Source of the DNA: Paludibacteraceae bacterium | GTDB lineage: Bacteria; Bacteroidota; Bacteroidia; Bacteroidales; Paludibacteraceae | DNA: 48,779 nucleotides | Assembly: GCA_016285885.1 (NCBI GenBank) | Contig: JAEERP010000017.1 | Location: 1-48,779, forward strand | Reading direction: 5' to 3' | The notes under the pieces: generated by a model | The model's input: only the letters and a program-made list of their open reading frames with translations | What the model was told of the DNA's origin: nothing | The model's database searches: none | Shown here: positions 19,405 to 28,715 of the stretch, piece by piece | How positions within the stretch are numbered: position 1 is the first letter of the stretch | How the letters are laid out: each line of letters starts with the position of its first letter | Program-made: the position numbers and the translations under genes

Positions 19405-20628
19405 ATGAAAAATGCAACGGATTTTCTTATCGACATTTCCGATAAGATGGACAAGAAAGTGCCTATTGTCCAAAATGTGGTTATAGATGGCATCGTTCCG
19501 AACTTCGATTTCTCGGAACCATTTGGTATGCGTACCTTTCTCTCAATCGTTAAGTCTCCTATCATCATCAACTCGTTGGATCTAGGTACCAACATGCGCG
19601 AGGATTTCGTGAAAAAGATCCAAGGCCTTCCTTTCCCGAATGGTGGTGCCCCTATTGCGGAAGCGTTTAAGGAGTCTTGCGCAGGATTCAAGAAATTCGA
19701 GAAGACAAACGGAGAGGTTACCCGTCGCATTGTTTATGTAACGAATGGAGAAGACACCGACGCAGGCATCTTGGACTACGAGGTGGAGAAGGCAATAAAA
19801 GATTATCCTATTCAAGTAAATATCATCGGTATCTGCATGTCCGAGGCAAACCAAAGGACAGCCAAGAAGGTGGCCGACATGACAGGTGGTGCCTTCTGCA
19901 ATGTGGAGCAAACTTGCGACGTGCTGACGCTCCGCGGCATCATCACCCCGATCATCGACGCATTGCACAAAGCGGTTCCGGCCCAAGCGCCCGCTCCTAC
20001 ACCTCAATCCGTCGCACAATCCGCACCTGCGCCTCAACCAGCGCCAGCGCCAGCACCTGCCACGGCGAGGGTTCCTGAACCAGAGCCTGTCAGAGTGAGG
20101 GAAGAACCTGTCCGCGCCGCATTCGTCTCCCAACCAGTCGCACAAGCGCCTGTTCAACAAGAGAAGCAAGAGGAGCCATCGTTCGCATCCATAGCAGCCG
20201 AGGTGAAGGAGCCTATCATCGATGCCGCTAAAGAGCAGGAATACAAAGCGGAGATCGCCGCCATCGCAGAGTTGCAGGCCGCACGTTCCGCACAGAAATC
20301 CGCCAACGTGAAAGCCATCGAGGAATCCAACTCCAATATCATGGCTCTACTTGACAAAAACAAGGTCATGATGGATGAGATCCTGGAAGGCGGGAAAGAG
20401 ACCGAAGTGGCGCTGGATAAACTGCGCGCAGCCATAAAAGACCATGAGATGACCATCGATGAGTTGAGGACAGTGAACAAGAAACTGACCGAACAGAACC
20501 TCCAGCTCAAGCATCGCGCGAAGGAGCAGGAGGCCAACATGGAGGCTCTCAAGCAAGAAAAGATGGCACTGCAAAAAGAGATCGACCGCCTAAGGGAGAT
20601 CGCCAACGAGATCTTGAAGATAAGTTAA
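19405..20628 (+). CDS. VWA/TerY-like domain protein with Pro-Ala linker and coiled coil
   Basis: 407 residues with no signal peptide, so cytoplasmic. Residues 1-190 form a von Willebrand A-like domain. A low-complexity linker rich in Pro, Ala and Gln spans about 195-265, and residues about 280-405 are a long charged coiled coil. The metal-site motifs are altered: DISDK at 10-14 in place of DxSxS, GGAP at 80-83 where a Thr is usual, and TNGE at 113-116 where Asp is usual, so metal binding is doubtful. The layout suggests a scaffold that binds a partner through the VWA fold and oligomerises through the coil. No ter genes are adjacent. A strong terminator follows. Confidence 0.75.
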   Translation: MKNATDFLIDISDKMDKKVPIVQNVVIDGIVPNFDFSEPFGMRTFLSIVKSPIIINSLDLGTNMREDFVKKIQGLPFPNGGAPIAEAFKESCAGFKKFEKTNGEVTRRIVYVTNGEDTDAGILDYEVEKAIKDYPIQVNIIGICMSEANQRTAKKVADMTGGAFCNVEQTCDVLTLRGIITPIIDALHKAVPAQAPAPTPQSVAQSAPAPQPAPAPAPATARVPEPEPVRVREEPVRAAFVSQPVAQAPVQQEKQEEPSFASIAAEVKEPIIDAAKEQEYKAEIAAIAELQAARSAQKSANVKAIEESNSNIMALLDKNKVMMDEILEGGKETEVALDKLRAAIKDHEMTIDELRTVNKKLTEQNLQLKHRAKEQEANMEALKQEKMALQKEIDRLREIANEILKIS

Positions 20629-20651
20629 TACCTAATATCAAATCCCTTGAG

Positions 20652-20682
20652 GAGGCTGTCTTCCCGGACAGCCTCTTTTTTT
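20652..20682 (+). terminator. Intrinsic terminator after the VWA gene
   Basis: GAGGCTGTC (20652-20660) pairs with GACAGCCTC (20667-20675) around a 6-base loop, followed by seven T. Confidence 0.9.
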
Positions 20683-20787
20683 GCCCATACCCGAAGATTA
20701 TCCACCGCCATAAGGCAGAACCCACCGCCCCAAGGAAATGGCAAGAATCAGGCGCTAAAGGGGCAGAATCGTTCTCTCTACGTTACC

Positions 20788-20821
20788 ACAAAAAAGAAGG
20801 GCGAAGGAAAAACCTCCGCCC
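20788..20821 (-). terminator. Intrinsic terminator after the Wzz-like gene
   Basis: On the minus strand GGGCGGAGG pairs with CCTTCGCCC (one mismatch) and is followed by a TTCTTTTTT tract. It lies 25 bp past the stop of the gene at 20846. Confidence 0.75.
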
Positions 20822-20845
20822 TCTTAAGCCGTCGCTATTTTATCA

Positions 20846-21832
20846 TCATATCTCCTTCTTGAGATAACGATTGATATTCTTTTTATACCTCCAAATCATT
20901 GTCACAGCCAAGAAGAGCACCAAAGCTATCAAGCCATTGCACAACAATAATTTAGGGAGAGAGTTAACTGGAGCCTTCACAGGATGGAAATCGGAAAGCA
21001 CGGTGACGACATCCAAATTAGCCGCCATATCCTCTTCAATCTTTCCTGTGATCTCAAACAACCTCTGGATATCGTCGTAGAACATCTGCTTCTTTGCCTT
21101 GATGAACGGAACGCTCGCCTTCTTCTCGTTGAGGGAAGAGAACTCCAAATAGTTGCCGCCAGGGTTCTTGAAATACTCTATCTTTTGCAGGCTATCCAAA
21201 TTCATGAGCGCATTGTGGAACATCCACTCTTTTTCCTCCTGCAGTTTTATCCTCGCGATATTCAGGGAGACAAGATAGTCGTTCTTGGAGAAGTACTTCT
21301 GCAAAGCCTCCTGCAACGACTTGAACTCCTCGATACCCTTGATCTTCGCGGAAATCACAAGTTGATCAGGAACCGCGAAATCCACCGTGTCACCCACTGG
21401 GACGCTGTTCTTGTAATCGATATAATCAACTATGGAATCTCGATATTTATCTATGACACTGTGAGCATCCAATTTGACGATTCTAGCCGCCAGATCTTCC
21501 GTCACATCCAACTCCTTCGCAAGGCCTTCCACATCCTTCTTCTTGGAATACCTGTTCAGGTCGTTCACCAAAGACTTGTAGAGGACAGCCTCCCCGTCAT
21601 TGAGTTTCAGATGCAAATAACCCTCGTACGTACGATTGTCCTCTCTCGACTCATACAAACTGAAGCCGATCGTCAACAACACGAAGGCAAGGAATAAGGA
21701 TTTGTATTGATAGGCAGCTCTGAGGATATAACCCAAAATGGAGAGAATCCATTTTATTACTCCGTAGATGGCGCGCCCCAAGCGCGATGTCATGGTGAAG
21801 ATATTCATCTCCTGGTTGTTTTCGTTTTCCAT
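20846..21832 (-). CDS. Wzz-like polysaccharide co-polymerase (chain-length regulator topology)
   Basis: 328 residues. Membrane segments lie near residues 45-65 (LFLAFVLLTIGFSLY) and near 296-315 (LLLCNGLIALVLFLAVTMIW). Between them are about 230 periplasmic residues predicted to be largely helical, and a short basic tail follows (RYKKNINRYLKKEI). This two-helix topology with a C-terminal PxN-like stretch is that of Wzz co-polymerases, which set O-antigen length. Porphyromonas gingivalis has a Wzz-type protein, WzzP, acting on the A-LPS that anchors T9SS cargo; orthology here is inference. The gene is about 11 kb from the glycan cluster and has its own terminator. Confidence 0.6.
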   Translation of the reverse strand: MENENNQEMNIFTMTSRLGRAIYGVIKWILSILGYILRAAYQYKSLFLAFVLLTIGFSLYESREDNRTYEGYLHLKLNDGEAVLYKSLVNDLNRYSKKKDVEGLAKELDVTEDLAARIVKLDAHSVIDKYRDSIVDYIDYKNSVPVGDTVDFAVPDQLVISAKIKGIEEFKSLQEALQKYFSKNDYLVSLNIARIKLQEEKEWMFHNALMNLDSLQKIEYFKNPGGNYLEFSSLNEKKASVPFIKAKKQMFYDDIQRLFEITGKIEEDMAANLDVVTVLSDFHPVKAPVNSLPKLLLCNGLIALVLFLAVTMIWRYKKNINRYLKKEI

Positions 21833-21891
21833 TCTGCTATTATTTTTTTATACGACTTACAAATATAAATTATGTTACGAACCTACAAAAA

Positions 21892-23118
21892 TTATTTGCG
21901 ATAATCCTTCAGTTTCTTCGACGAAATTTTTATCGGCTGGATCAAATCCCCTTCACGAGGACCGACCGCCTGCGCCTCCTTCCCGCTCCGCAACGTCGAG
22001 CCAAGCGTATACAGCTCCACCGAGGTGATATCCACCCGACCCCAAGCAGGCAAGATCACGCCAAACGACAGACAAGGCACATCCGCCTGATAGTCGTTCC
22101 TGAAGATCAACTGGTCGTTGATGTAGAAGAAAAGCTCCCCGTCATGCCTGGAAATCGCATATTTATTATAATCATCATGCTTGTACACGTCACGGATCAG
22201 CACCTCCATGACAGGAAGGAAACAATTCGTGTTGATCATATAGAACTGGTCGCCTATGCTCTGCTCCCTGACAGCTATGTAGTTGCACCCATCGTTGATG
22301 GGGTGTTGTCGATCCCTCTTCTGCGGATTATATTTCTGGTTATTGTCGTAATCGTAAAGAACACAGACACCTGTCGTACTGATATCCTCTGTCATATACG
22401 CTTTCATGACCACCTCGAAATAGAAATCCTCCGTAACAAGCTCCGAAAGGATCGAAATAATATTATTGCTCTGCTTATTAGCGGACGTGATCGTGTAGAC
22501 ATAATCCCTCATGAGATATGAGTTACCCAACTCATCCTTCCCATTATAGGATCTGTTCATATCCAGATTCTTGATTAGCGAACCCTTCTCCCCGTCAAAG
22601 GTGGCCTTCTTGCTCCATTCGGGAGCCGGGGTACGCATGTTGAAGAGCTCGTCCAGATAATAATCCTTGCGGTATCCATTGAAGTTCACCGACCAATCTC
22701 TTCCATCCACGTCATCGCCTCCGCACATGATTGTCTTCCACTCATAGTTCTCGAGGTATCGGTTATCGTGCGACCGGTTGAGCAACCCATGCCCCAACTC
22801 ATGGAACACAACATTCTGGCGAAGGTTTTCCTGGTCTTCGTACTGTGTGGTCTCCTGCCAATAATCCTTGTCGATCTGGATGAGCAAAGGACGTTGATAG
22901 GTACATAGTCCTATGGTCAATCCATCCAAATCGGTGAACTCCATCAGCAACCCATCATTCTTCACATCAAAGTTCATCCCTCTCTTGCTTCCTTCCTGCA
23001 AAAACATCTGGAGATACGGATCCAACAGAGGCTCCACCTCGTACCGATTCGCATCCTCCCTGCAGGAGACAAAGGCAAGAAGAGACAACAAGACTATATG
23101 ATTGACGATTCTTTTCAT
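21892..23118 (-). CDS. Zinc metallopeptidase-like lipoprotein
   Basis: 408 residues from ATG 23118, chosen because it begins the lipoprotein signal (lipobox FVSC, Cys19); the reading frame extends 32 codons upstream without a plausible signal. The peptidase motif HELGH is at residues 106-110 in VVFHELGHGLLNRSHD, with the later His in SHD a possible third zinc ligand. Residues about 230-400 are beta-rich and resemble a laminin-G/concanavalin-like domain (ISRHDGELFFYINDQLIF). Expected at the outer membrane, facing periplasm or surface. Similar zincin lipoproteins are frequent in Bacteroidota, with unknown substrates. Confidence 0.8.
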   Translation of the reverse strand: MKRIVNHIVLLSLLAFVSCREDANRYEVEPLLDPYLQMFLQEGSKRGMNFDVKNDGLLMEFTDLDGLTIGLCTYQRPLLIQIDKDYWQETTQYEDQENLRQNVVFHELGHGLLNRSHDNRYLENYEWKTIMCGGDDVDGRDWSVNFNGYRKDYYLDELFNMRTPAPEWSKKATFDGEKGSLIKNLDMNRSYNGKDELGNSYLMRDYVYTITSANKQSNNIISILSELVTEDFYFEVVMKAYMTEDISTTGVCVLYDYDNNQKYNPQKRDRQHPINDGCNYIAVREQSIGDQFYMINTNCFLPVMEVLIRDVYKHDDYNKYAISRHDGELFFYINDQLIFRNDYQADVPCLSFGVILPAWGRVDITSVELYTLGSTLRSGKEAQAVGPREGDLIQPIKISSKKLKDYRK

Positions 23119-23227
23119 CCTGACCGGTTTATCTCGTTTAAGCAACAAATCTAATGAAACTATCGCTGTTTCGCAAGAGTTGAAACGCAAAAAAGGTGAA
23201 CACGTCCAACGCATTCACCTTTTACTG

Positions 23228-23300
<73 letters not shown>

Positions 23301-23310
23301 ATTTGCGGTG

Positions 23311-23318
23311 CAAAGTTA
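23311..23318 (-). promoter_or_regulatory. -7 promoter element for tRNA-Thr
   Basis: Minus-strand TAACTTTG, 10 bases upstream of the mature tRNA 5' end, fits TAnnTTTG. Confidence 0.65.
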
Positions 23319-23452
23319 TACAAAATATTGATTCGAGAAACAGATTGGCAAAAAATATTTTCAGCAATACGGGAAGGGGAAGAATAACAAGAAGTTTTTA
23401 TGCGCTTCACGGCAAGCAGAGATTGCATTTTTACACATTCTTTCGAAACGGC

Positions 23453-23483
23453 TTTGTTTTTTGAATTATATTCCGTATCTTAG
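23453..23483 (+). promoter_or_regulatory. Promoter of the first surface paralogue
   Basis: TTTG (23453-23456), 19 bases, TATCTTAG (23476-23483); the -7 deviates from TAnnTTTG at one position (A for T). The same TATCTTAG begins the conserved block in the second paralogue at 26428-26435, where the -33 is weak. Confidence 0.65.
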
Positions 23484-23574
23484 ATATGTTCTGTCATTCT
23501 AAGGAGACATGCCGCCACGCATTGTGGAATGGCAGGTGGTTTTATTTATTGTACTATCATAAATTAGTTCGCTT
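23484..23574 (+). promoter_or_regulatory. Conserved 5' leader with nested hairpin (paralogue 1)
   Basis: The leader is nearly identical to 26436-26527. A nested hairpin at 23510-23534 pairs TGCC with GGCA outside and CCAC with GTGG inside. Its exact conservation in front of two genes with divergent centres suggests a regulatory or translation role. No known riboswitch class is recognised. Confidence 0.55.
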
Positions 23575-26286
23575 ATGGAACAATTGAGGCAATTAGGCGG
23601 TCGCCTTCTCGGGAAGAAGCGCGTCGCGGTCATTTTAGGGTTATTGGGGCTTTACTGTCCCTCTTCGCTTTGGGCGGAGAAGTTGGACACCACCTTCGTG
23701 TTGGACATGGTGATAGATAGTACACCGTGCTATTTTACCCAATACAATAACAAAGGACGAATTACCCAATACGACATATACCAGAATAGTTCTTCCTACT
23801 CATCTCTCAGCACAACAAGCTATGCTCTCATCGACAATGACGACTTCTCTCACATTAACATAGGTTACATCACCGACATGACAGGGGAAAAGGTGGACAC
23901 AATCTACTACATTCGCGATAAAGTGACGAAACAATGGATAGAAAAAAAAGATTTTCCCAATTATAAGGGCTATAGTCCCGATAAAATAGAACTTCGTTTC
24001 TATAATAACGGGATGTTGGAATCCATCAATGGTTCCGAATTCGTTAATTCCTCTACGTCAGGTCACGTTGAATTCTCGGAATCTGGTGAATTAAAGGAAT
24101 ATAGTAATGTTTTTCATTTATGTTACACATGGGATATAGATGAAGATTATCTTATGAACTACGATTCGTTCGGAAATATAACCCTTGAATATAGGTTAAA
24201 TAGTAGCTCACATAAGGGAGGCGTTGCGGAATCGAGTTCATCTTATGTCAAAACAATCTATAAGAACCAATACGACAACAAATATAATTTGATTGAGGTA
24301 GAGGAATTCACAGAATCCAGGAGAAGAGAGTCTAGCCTCGACGCTTATTCCTCTGATTACGATGTGAAAGGTACATCTCGTCGCAAGATGGAACATAGCT
24401 ACGACAGCCAAAATAGAAGAATAAAAACCATAACATATGATTACATAGGTTCAAATTATGTCCTGAGAGATAGTACCATATACTCGTACGGGCACGCATT
24501 ACACGAAGGAGAGGCTTGCCTCTTGTCCGTACTCGTTAGTGATAATCCGATAGATAGTTTCTCTCCCGACAAGTACCACTACGACTTTCCGAACGTAGTA
24601 TGCGGAGACTTGAAATACATAACGCCATACGGTTCCGCTGTTGAAGAATCATACAATGCCCAAACGAGCACGTTGTCAGTTACCATCAAAGGGTCAGATG
24701 GTCATGTGAACACCTACACGTTCACCCTGAAAAAATCGGAATCCTTTATGACGGCATTGAGCCCTGACTCCGTATTGTCCATTGATTTTTCCCCGGAGAA
24801 ATATCAATACAACGAATTAGAGAATTACTATATATCATACTTTATTTTCTATCAATCGGGCTATACGGTTAATTATTTTAGCATAAGTTCAGATGACACT
24901 CTGAAGAATGGGGAGAAATCCGCACGTATACATTTCGATGTCTCTGAGGATGCGCATGCGATCCACTCCTACGATGCCCGGAATGGTATTTTCACTATTA
25001 CTGTCACGGGCTCAGATGTCCAAAAAAATCCGGACAACAAACACACATACACTTTCAAAACAAAAAAGATAGAAAAGGCCTACATTTCTTCATTGCGTTA
25101 CAACAACAAGGAATTTGAAGGATTCTCTCCTGACGTGTATGATTATGAGATGCCGGCTGACGCCACATTAGCTGAAACTAGCAGCTGGGATTTCGATGTG
25201 GAGACATATCCTGAAGACCTTTACACCATAAAGGAATACTCCCATTCAACCCACACGATGTACATAACCTTACTTGCCATGCACAAGTATTGTGGTAATG
25301 CTGACACCCTGGCCCTCTATCAATTCCATTACAAGCCAGATCTTCGTGAAGTATACGATAAACGCATCAACTCTTACTCGAATATAGTGAATGGATTCTC
25401 CGAGAATGTATTCGAGTATGAATTGTGGGGGAAATATTATCCAGGATGTTTAGGATATACTGTTTGGTATTCGTCGGATAGTATCAATATAGACGAATCA
25501 TTTGACGAGCAAACCAACATCCTCACTGTCTCAGCATCCTTTAAGAATGACAGCATAAGGGTGACCAACTACCGCTTCCACTTCCCGGAAGGATCCGAAG
25601 AAATAATTCCTCCGACCCTGTACATCTCCACAAAAGGAGGGAATGCACTGGATGGTATAATTGTAGACAATACCGAATTCGAGGTAATCGGATTCTTCTA
25701 TAGCTCTTTTTGCCAATGCGAAGTGGTCGATGGGAAAATCGTGAGCGATTCGTATGATGAGTCAACCAATGTGTGGACCATCATAGTAACGGATGATTTC
25801 GGCTCCAGCCAGACGACATACCACATCCACTTCAAACACCCATTCCTCTCCTCCTTTACCATCAAAGGGGAGCCACTGGATACCTTCTCGGCGGACACTT
25901 ATGACTATCTGTTTGACATGGAGTATGATTCAAGTACGGTCTCATACGAGCTGCCAGACGATGTTGACGCAACAGAATCCTTCAATAAAACGACCAACAT
26001 CCTTACGATTCGTCTCACGCCAAGAAAAACTTATGGAACGGTTGAATACAAGTTCCACTTCCGCCCTACAGACGGTGTCGACGACTTCTTGGGCGACCAG
26101 GTGAACCTCTATGTCACGGACAAGACCATCTGCGTTGATGGCGCGACGGAGCCAATCAGCGTCTATGATCTTCTCGGTACTTTGGTCGGCATTAGCCGTG
26201 GCGAGGAGGCCCGCATCCCTGTGAGTCAGGCGGGCGTCTACGTGGTGAAGGCTGGAGGGAAAGCCGCGAAGGTGGTGGTGAAGTGA
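23575..26286 (+). CDS. T9SS-exported repeat protein, paralogue 1
   Basis: 903 residues. The N-terminus is a long basic signal region (MEQLRQLGGRLLGKKR then a hydrophobic core ending near LWAE). Residues about 50-310 have YD-repeat-like strands (YDSFGNIT, YDSQNRRIKTI). Residues about 325-850 hold about five beta-sandwich-like units, each marked by an FSPxxYxYxxP motif near residues 328, 404, 516, 606 and 771 and ending in a strand such as NTYTFTL or YKFHF. The last 70 residues are a T9SS sorting domain ending GVYVVKAGGKAAKVVVK. Surface location is expected; function is unknown. It shares leader, first about 45 codons and last about 85 codons with the following gene, while the middle is different. 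Confidence 0.85.
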   Translation: MEQLRQLGGRLLGKKRVAVILGLLGLYCPSSLWAEKLDTTFVLDMVIDSTPCYFTQYNNKGRITQYDIYQNSSSYSSLSTTSYALIDNDDFSHINIGYITDMTGEKVDTIYYIRDKVTKQWIEKKDFPNYKGYSPDKIELRFYNNGMLESINGSEFVNSSTSGHVEFSESGELKEYSNVFHLCYTWDIDEDYLMNYDSFGNITLEYRLNSSSHKGGVAESSSSYVKTIYKNQYDNKYNLIEVEEFTESRRRESSLDAYSSDYDVKGTSRRKMEHSYDSQNRRIKTITYDYIGSNYVLRDSTIYSYGHALHEGEACLLSVLVSDNPIDSFSPDKYHYDFPNVVCGDLKYITPYGSAVEESYNAQTSTLSVTIKGSDGHVNTYTFTLKKSESFMTALSPDSVLSIDFSPEKYQYNELENYYISYFIFYQSGYTVNYFSISSDDTLKNGEKSARIHFDVSEDAHAIHSYDARNGIFTITVTGSDVQKNPDNKHTYTFKTKKIEKAYISSLRYNNKEFEGFSPDVYDYEMPADATLAETSSWDFDVETYPEDLYTIKEYSHSTHTMYITLLAMHKYCGNADTLALYQFHYKPDLREVYDKRINSYSNIVNGFSENVFEYELWGKYYPGCLGYTVWYSSDSINIDESFDEQTNILTVSASFKNDSIRVTNYRFHFPEGSEEIIPPTLYISTKGGNALDGIIVDNTEFEVIGFFYSSFCQCEVVDGKIVSDSYDESTNVWTIIVTDDFGSSQTTYHIHFKHPFLSSFTIKGEPLDTFSADTYDYLFDMEYDSSTVSYELPDDVDATESFNKTTNILTIRLTPRKTYGTVEYKFHFRPTDGVDDFLGDQVNLYVTDKTICVDGATEPISVYDLLGTLVGISRGEEARIPVSQAGVYVVKAGGKAAKVVVK

Positions 26287-26311
26287 CACATTGAAAAATT
26301 TCTCTAACAAA

Positions 26312-26352
26312 GGGGGCGTCGGATTTTCGAATATCCGATGCCTCCTCATTTT
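26312..26352 (+). terminator. Intrinsic terminator after surface paralogue 1
   Basis: GGCGTCGGAT (26315-26324) pairs with ATCCGATGCC (26333-26342), followed after CTCC-like bases by ATTTTT. The second paralogue is therefore probably a separate transcript. Confidence 0.8.
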
Positions 26353-26427
26353 TATGCGCCAATCGGCATGAGATGGTTTATTTTACATAAATTATCCCCA
26401 AAAAATTTTTATACCAAATTTTTTTCG

Positions 26428-26527
26428 TATCTTAGATATGTTCTGTCATTCTAAGGAGACATGCCGCCACGCATTGTGGAATGGCAGGTGGTTTTATTTA
26501 TTGTACTATCATAAATTTAGTTCGCTT
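26428..26527 (+). promoter_or_regulatory. Conserved promoter/leader with nested hairpin (paralogue 2)
   Basis: This repeats the block of 23476-23574 with one extra T near 26518 and almost no other change. The hairpin is at 26462-26486. The extra T changes the upstream reading frame relative to paralogue 1, which shows that the leader is not conserved as coding sequence and fixes the start at ATG 26528. Confidence 0.6.
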
Positions 26528-28681
26528 ATGGAACAATTGAGACAATTAGGCGGTCGCCTTCTCGGGAAGAAGTGTGCCGCAACCATTTTAGGGTTATTGG
26601 GCCTCTGCTGCCCCTCTTCGCTTTGGGCGGAGAAGTTGGACACCACCTTCGTGTTGGACATGGTGATAGATAGTACGCCGTGCTATTATGCCAGATACAA
26701 TAACACTGGACAAAGAGTCGCATACGGGATCTACAGGAATGGAGGAGATTTATACCTCGGAAATTTTTTCCGCATTAATACAGGTTATATTACCAACGAA
26801 AATGGTGACACATTAGAAACTCTCTTATACAAATGCGATAATGTCACGAAGCAGTGGTTCCAGGACATCGTTTCAGGACAAAAATTTGAATGCCACGACA
26901 ATGGTATGCTTAGTTATGCCCAATATACTGATTCCACTAGTCAGTCTCAATATTTATGGGATCATGTAACAAATGAACAAATAGAAAGGAGAGGCACATA
27001 TCTTGATCACAGAATAATAAGGGCTTTTGGCCCAGATGGTTATTGCCTTTCTTTTAGTTATCTTGACGAGTCATATTGGACACAAAATGGTTTCTTGCAA
27101 GTGGAAACTTATAGATCGGAAGATACTCAGTACGATGCTCTTGGGAATATTTACTCCCAACATAATATCTATGTTAATGGCCATTATTTGGACGCGAACG
27201 TTATTATCAATACATACGATGACAGACAGAATCTGATTTCATCCCACACTATAGGTCATTATGATAATACAATAGAGGAATACACATATGACAGCCTTGA
27301 CAGAAGGATTAAAGCCGTGAGATATGATTCCACGGAATCGGGTTTCATCATGGAAGATAGTGTCGTGTACACTTATGGACACTCGTTGAGGGAAGGGGAA
27401 CCATACATTTTGCTTGTATATGATGGAAAATACCAAGTAGATAGTTTTTCTGTCGAACAATTCCACTACGATTTTTCGAAATCCATCCCATATTCGAAAT
27501 TTAGTTATATTGCTCCGAGCGAAACTACCACTGATGAAACATTCGACGCAGAGACAAACACGTTGTCTGTCACAGTCAAAGGAGCAAATTATGATCATGA
27601 TTCGACAGATGCGAACACCTACACTTTTGTCCTAAAGAAGATTGAGTCATACATAACTGGCATGTCTTTTAAGACCACTAAGTCTTCGCCTTGGCAGCCC
27701 GTTGAGGATTTTTCTCCGGGAAAATACTCGTATGATATGTTCAGAGACTTTGACTTTATATTTTGTTCATCATCTTCTATCTATCTGCAAAGAGAAGACT
27801 CGGCCATACTTGTGTCTTGGTCTGAATCAGAAAACGCAAAGGTTTTGTCGTCTCATGATGAGCAAACTGGCATTATTACTTTAGAAGTTAGGGGGGCTGA
27901 TTATGATAAGAATCCGAATAACGTGCATGTTTATACATTTGCGGTTAATAAAAAGATTGATCCATATATCTCTTCTTTGCAAATCCATGGGAACGATTTT
28001 GATGGCTTTTCTCCGAACAAGTACGATTATGAATTGCCTCTCAACTTTATTGTAGGGTATTCACTTGCTAGTTCTGATTGTAGCGTATCTGTTTATCCTG
28101 AAGAATTCAGCGCTTTGTATCCTCGTGTGGTAAAAGAGTATGACTATAAGAAACACACGTTGATTTGTGACATCTACGGAACCACCTATCGTTTTCACTT
28201 TCAACCAAGCCTAATGCGTATTGACATCACTAAAGATTCCGTCTCATTGTCGATACCTGACTTTTCTCCTGACAAATTAGAATATGAATTGCCGTATGAA
28301 TACAAGGATTTATCCTTTAAATATTATAGTGGAAATGATCCAGAATTTAATTATACGACTATAAAGGAGTCTTTCAATGATTCCACCAACACTCTCACCC
28401 TTTCGGTTTTCTTTGATGAGGATAGTTCAACCGTGACGGAATATCACATCCACTTCCGCCCTACAGACGGTGTCGACGACTTTCTGGGCGACCAGGTGAG
28501 CCTCTACGTCATGGACAAGGCCATCTGTGTCGATGGTGCGACGGAGCCAATCTTCGTCTATGACCTCCGAGGCACTTTGGTCGGCACCGGTCGTGGTGAG
28601 GAGGTCCGCATCCCTGTGCGTCAGACGGGCGTCTACGTGGTGAAGGCTGGAAGGAAAGCCGCAAAGGTGGTGGTGAAATGA
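26528..28681 (+). CDS. T9SS-exported repeat protein, paralogue 2
   Basis: 717 residues from ATG 26528 by homology to paralogue 1; a longer reading frame begins at 26438 but runs through the leader. It has the same layout: signal region MEQLRQLGGRLLGKK, YD-repeat-like strands (YDALGNIY, YDSLDRRIKAV), four FSP-type units (FSVEQFHYDF, FSPGKYSYDM, FSPNKYDYEL, FSPDKLEYEL) and a T9SS sorting domain ending GVYVVKAGRKAAKVVVK. The termini are close to those of paralogue 1 while the centre is diverged and shorter by about 185 residues, as expected for family members that exchange ends. Surface location expected; ligand unknown. Confidence 0.85.
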   Translation: MEQLRQLGGRLLGKKCAATILGLLGLCCPSSLWAEKLDTTFVLDMVIDSTPCYYARYNNTGQRVAYGIYRNGGDLYLGNFFRINTGYITNENGDTLETLLYKCDNVTKQWFQDIVSGQKFECHDNGMLSYAQYTDSTSQSQYLWDHVTNEQIERRGTYLDHRIIRAFGPDGYCLSFSYLDESYWTQNGFLQVETYRSEDTQYDALGNIYSQHNIYVNGHYLDANVIINTYDDRQNLISSHTIGHYDNTIEEYTYDSLDRRIKAVRYDSTESGFIMEDSVVYTYGHSLREGEPYILLVYDGKYQVDSFSVEQFHYDFSKSIPYSKFSYIAPSETTTDETFDAETNTLSVTVKGANYDHDSTDANTYTFVLKKIESYITGMSFKTTKSSPWQPVEDFSPGKYSYDMFRDFDFIFCSSSSIYLQREDSAILVSWSESENAKVLSSHDEQTGIITLEVRGADYDKNPNNVHVYTFAVNKKIDPYISSLQIHGNDFDGFSPNKYDYELPLNFIVGYSLASSDCSVSVYPEEFSALYPRVVKEYDYKKHTLICDIYGTTYRFHFQPSLMRIDITKDSVSLSIPDFSPDKLEYELPYEYKDLSFKYYSGNDPEFNYTTIKESFNDSTNTLTLSVFFDEDSSTVTEYHIHFRPTDGVDDFLGDQVSLYVMDKAICVDGATEPIFVYDLRGTLVGTGRGEEVRIPVRQTGVYVVKAGRKAAKVVVK

Positions 28682-28715
28682 TGATTCAGATTTGATAGAT
28701 TTCTGTTAGAATTAA

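Noticed and set aside
20647-20862. 71-codon frame after the VWA gene
   Set aside because: It runs through two terminators and has no start signals.
26438-26527. Reading frame that extends paralogue 2 by 30 codons upstream
   Set aside because: It covers the conserved leader; the same leader in paralogue 1 is out of frame because of a 1-base difference, so it is not coding.
23575-28681. Rhs/YD-repeat toxin genes
   Set aside because: The YD-like strands are few, the Rhs core and C-terminal toxin are absent, and both proteins end in T9SS sorting domains.
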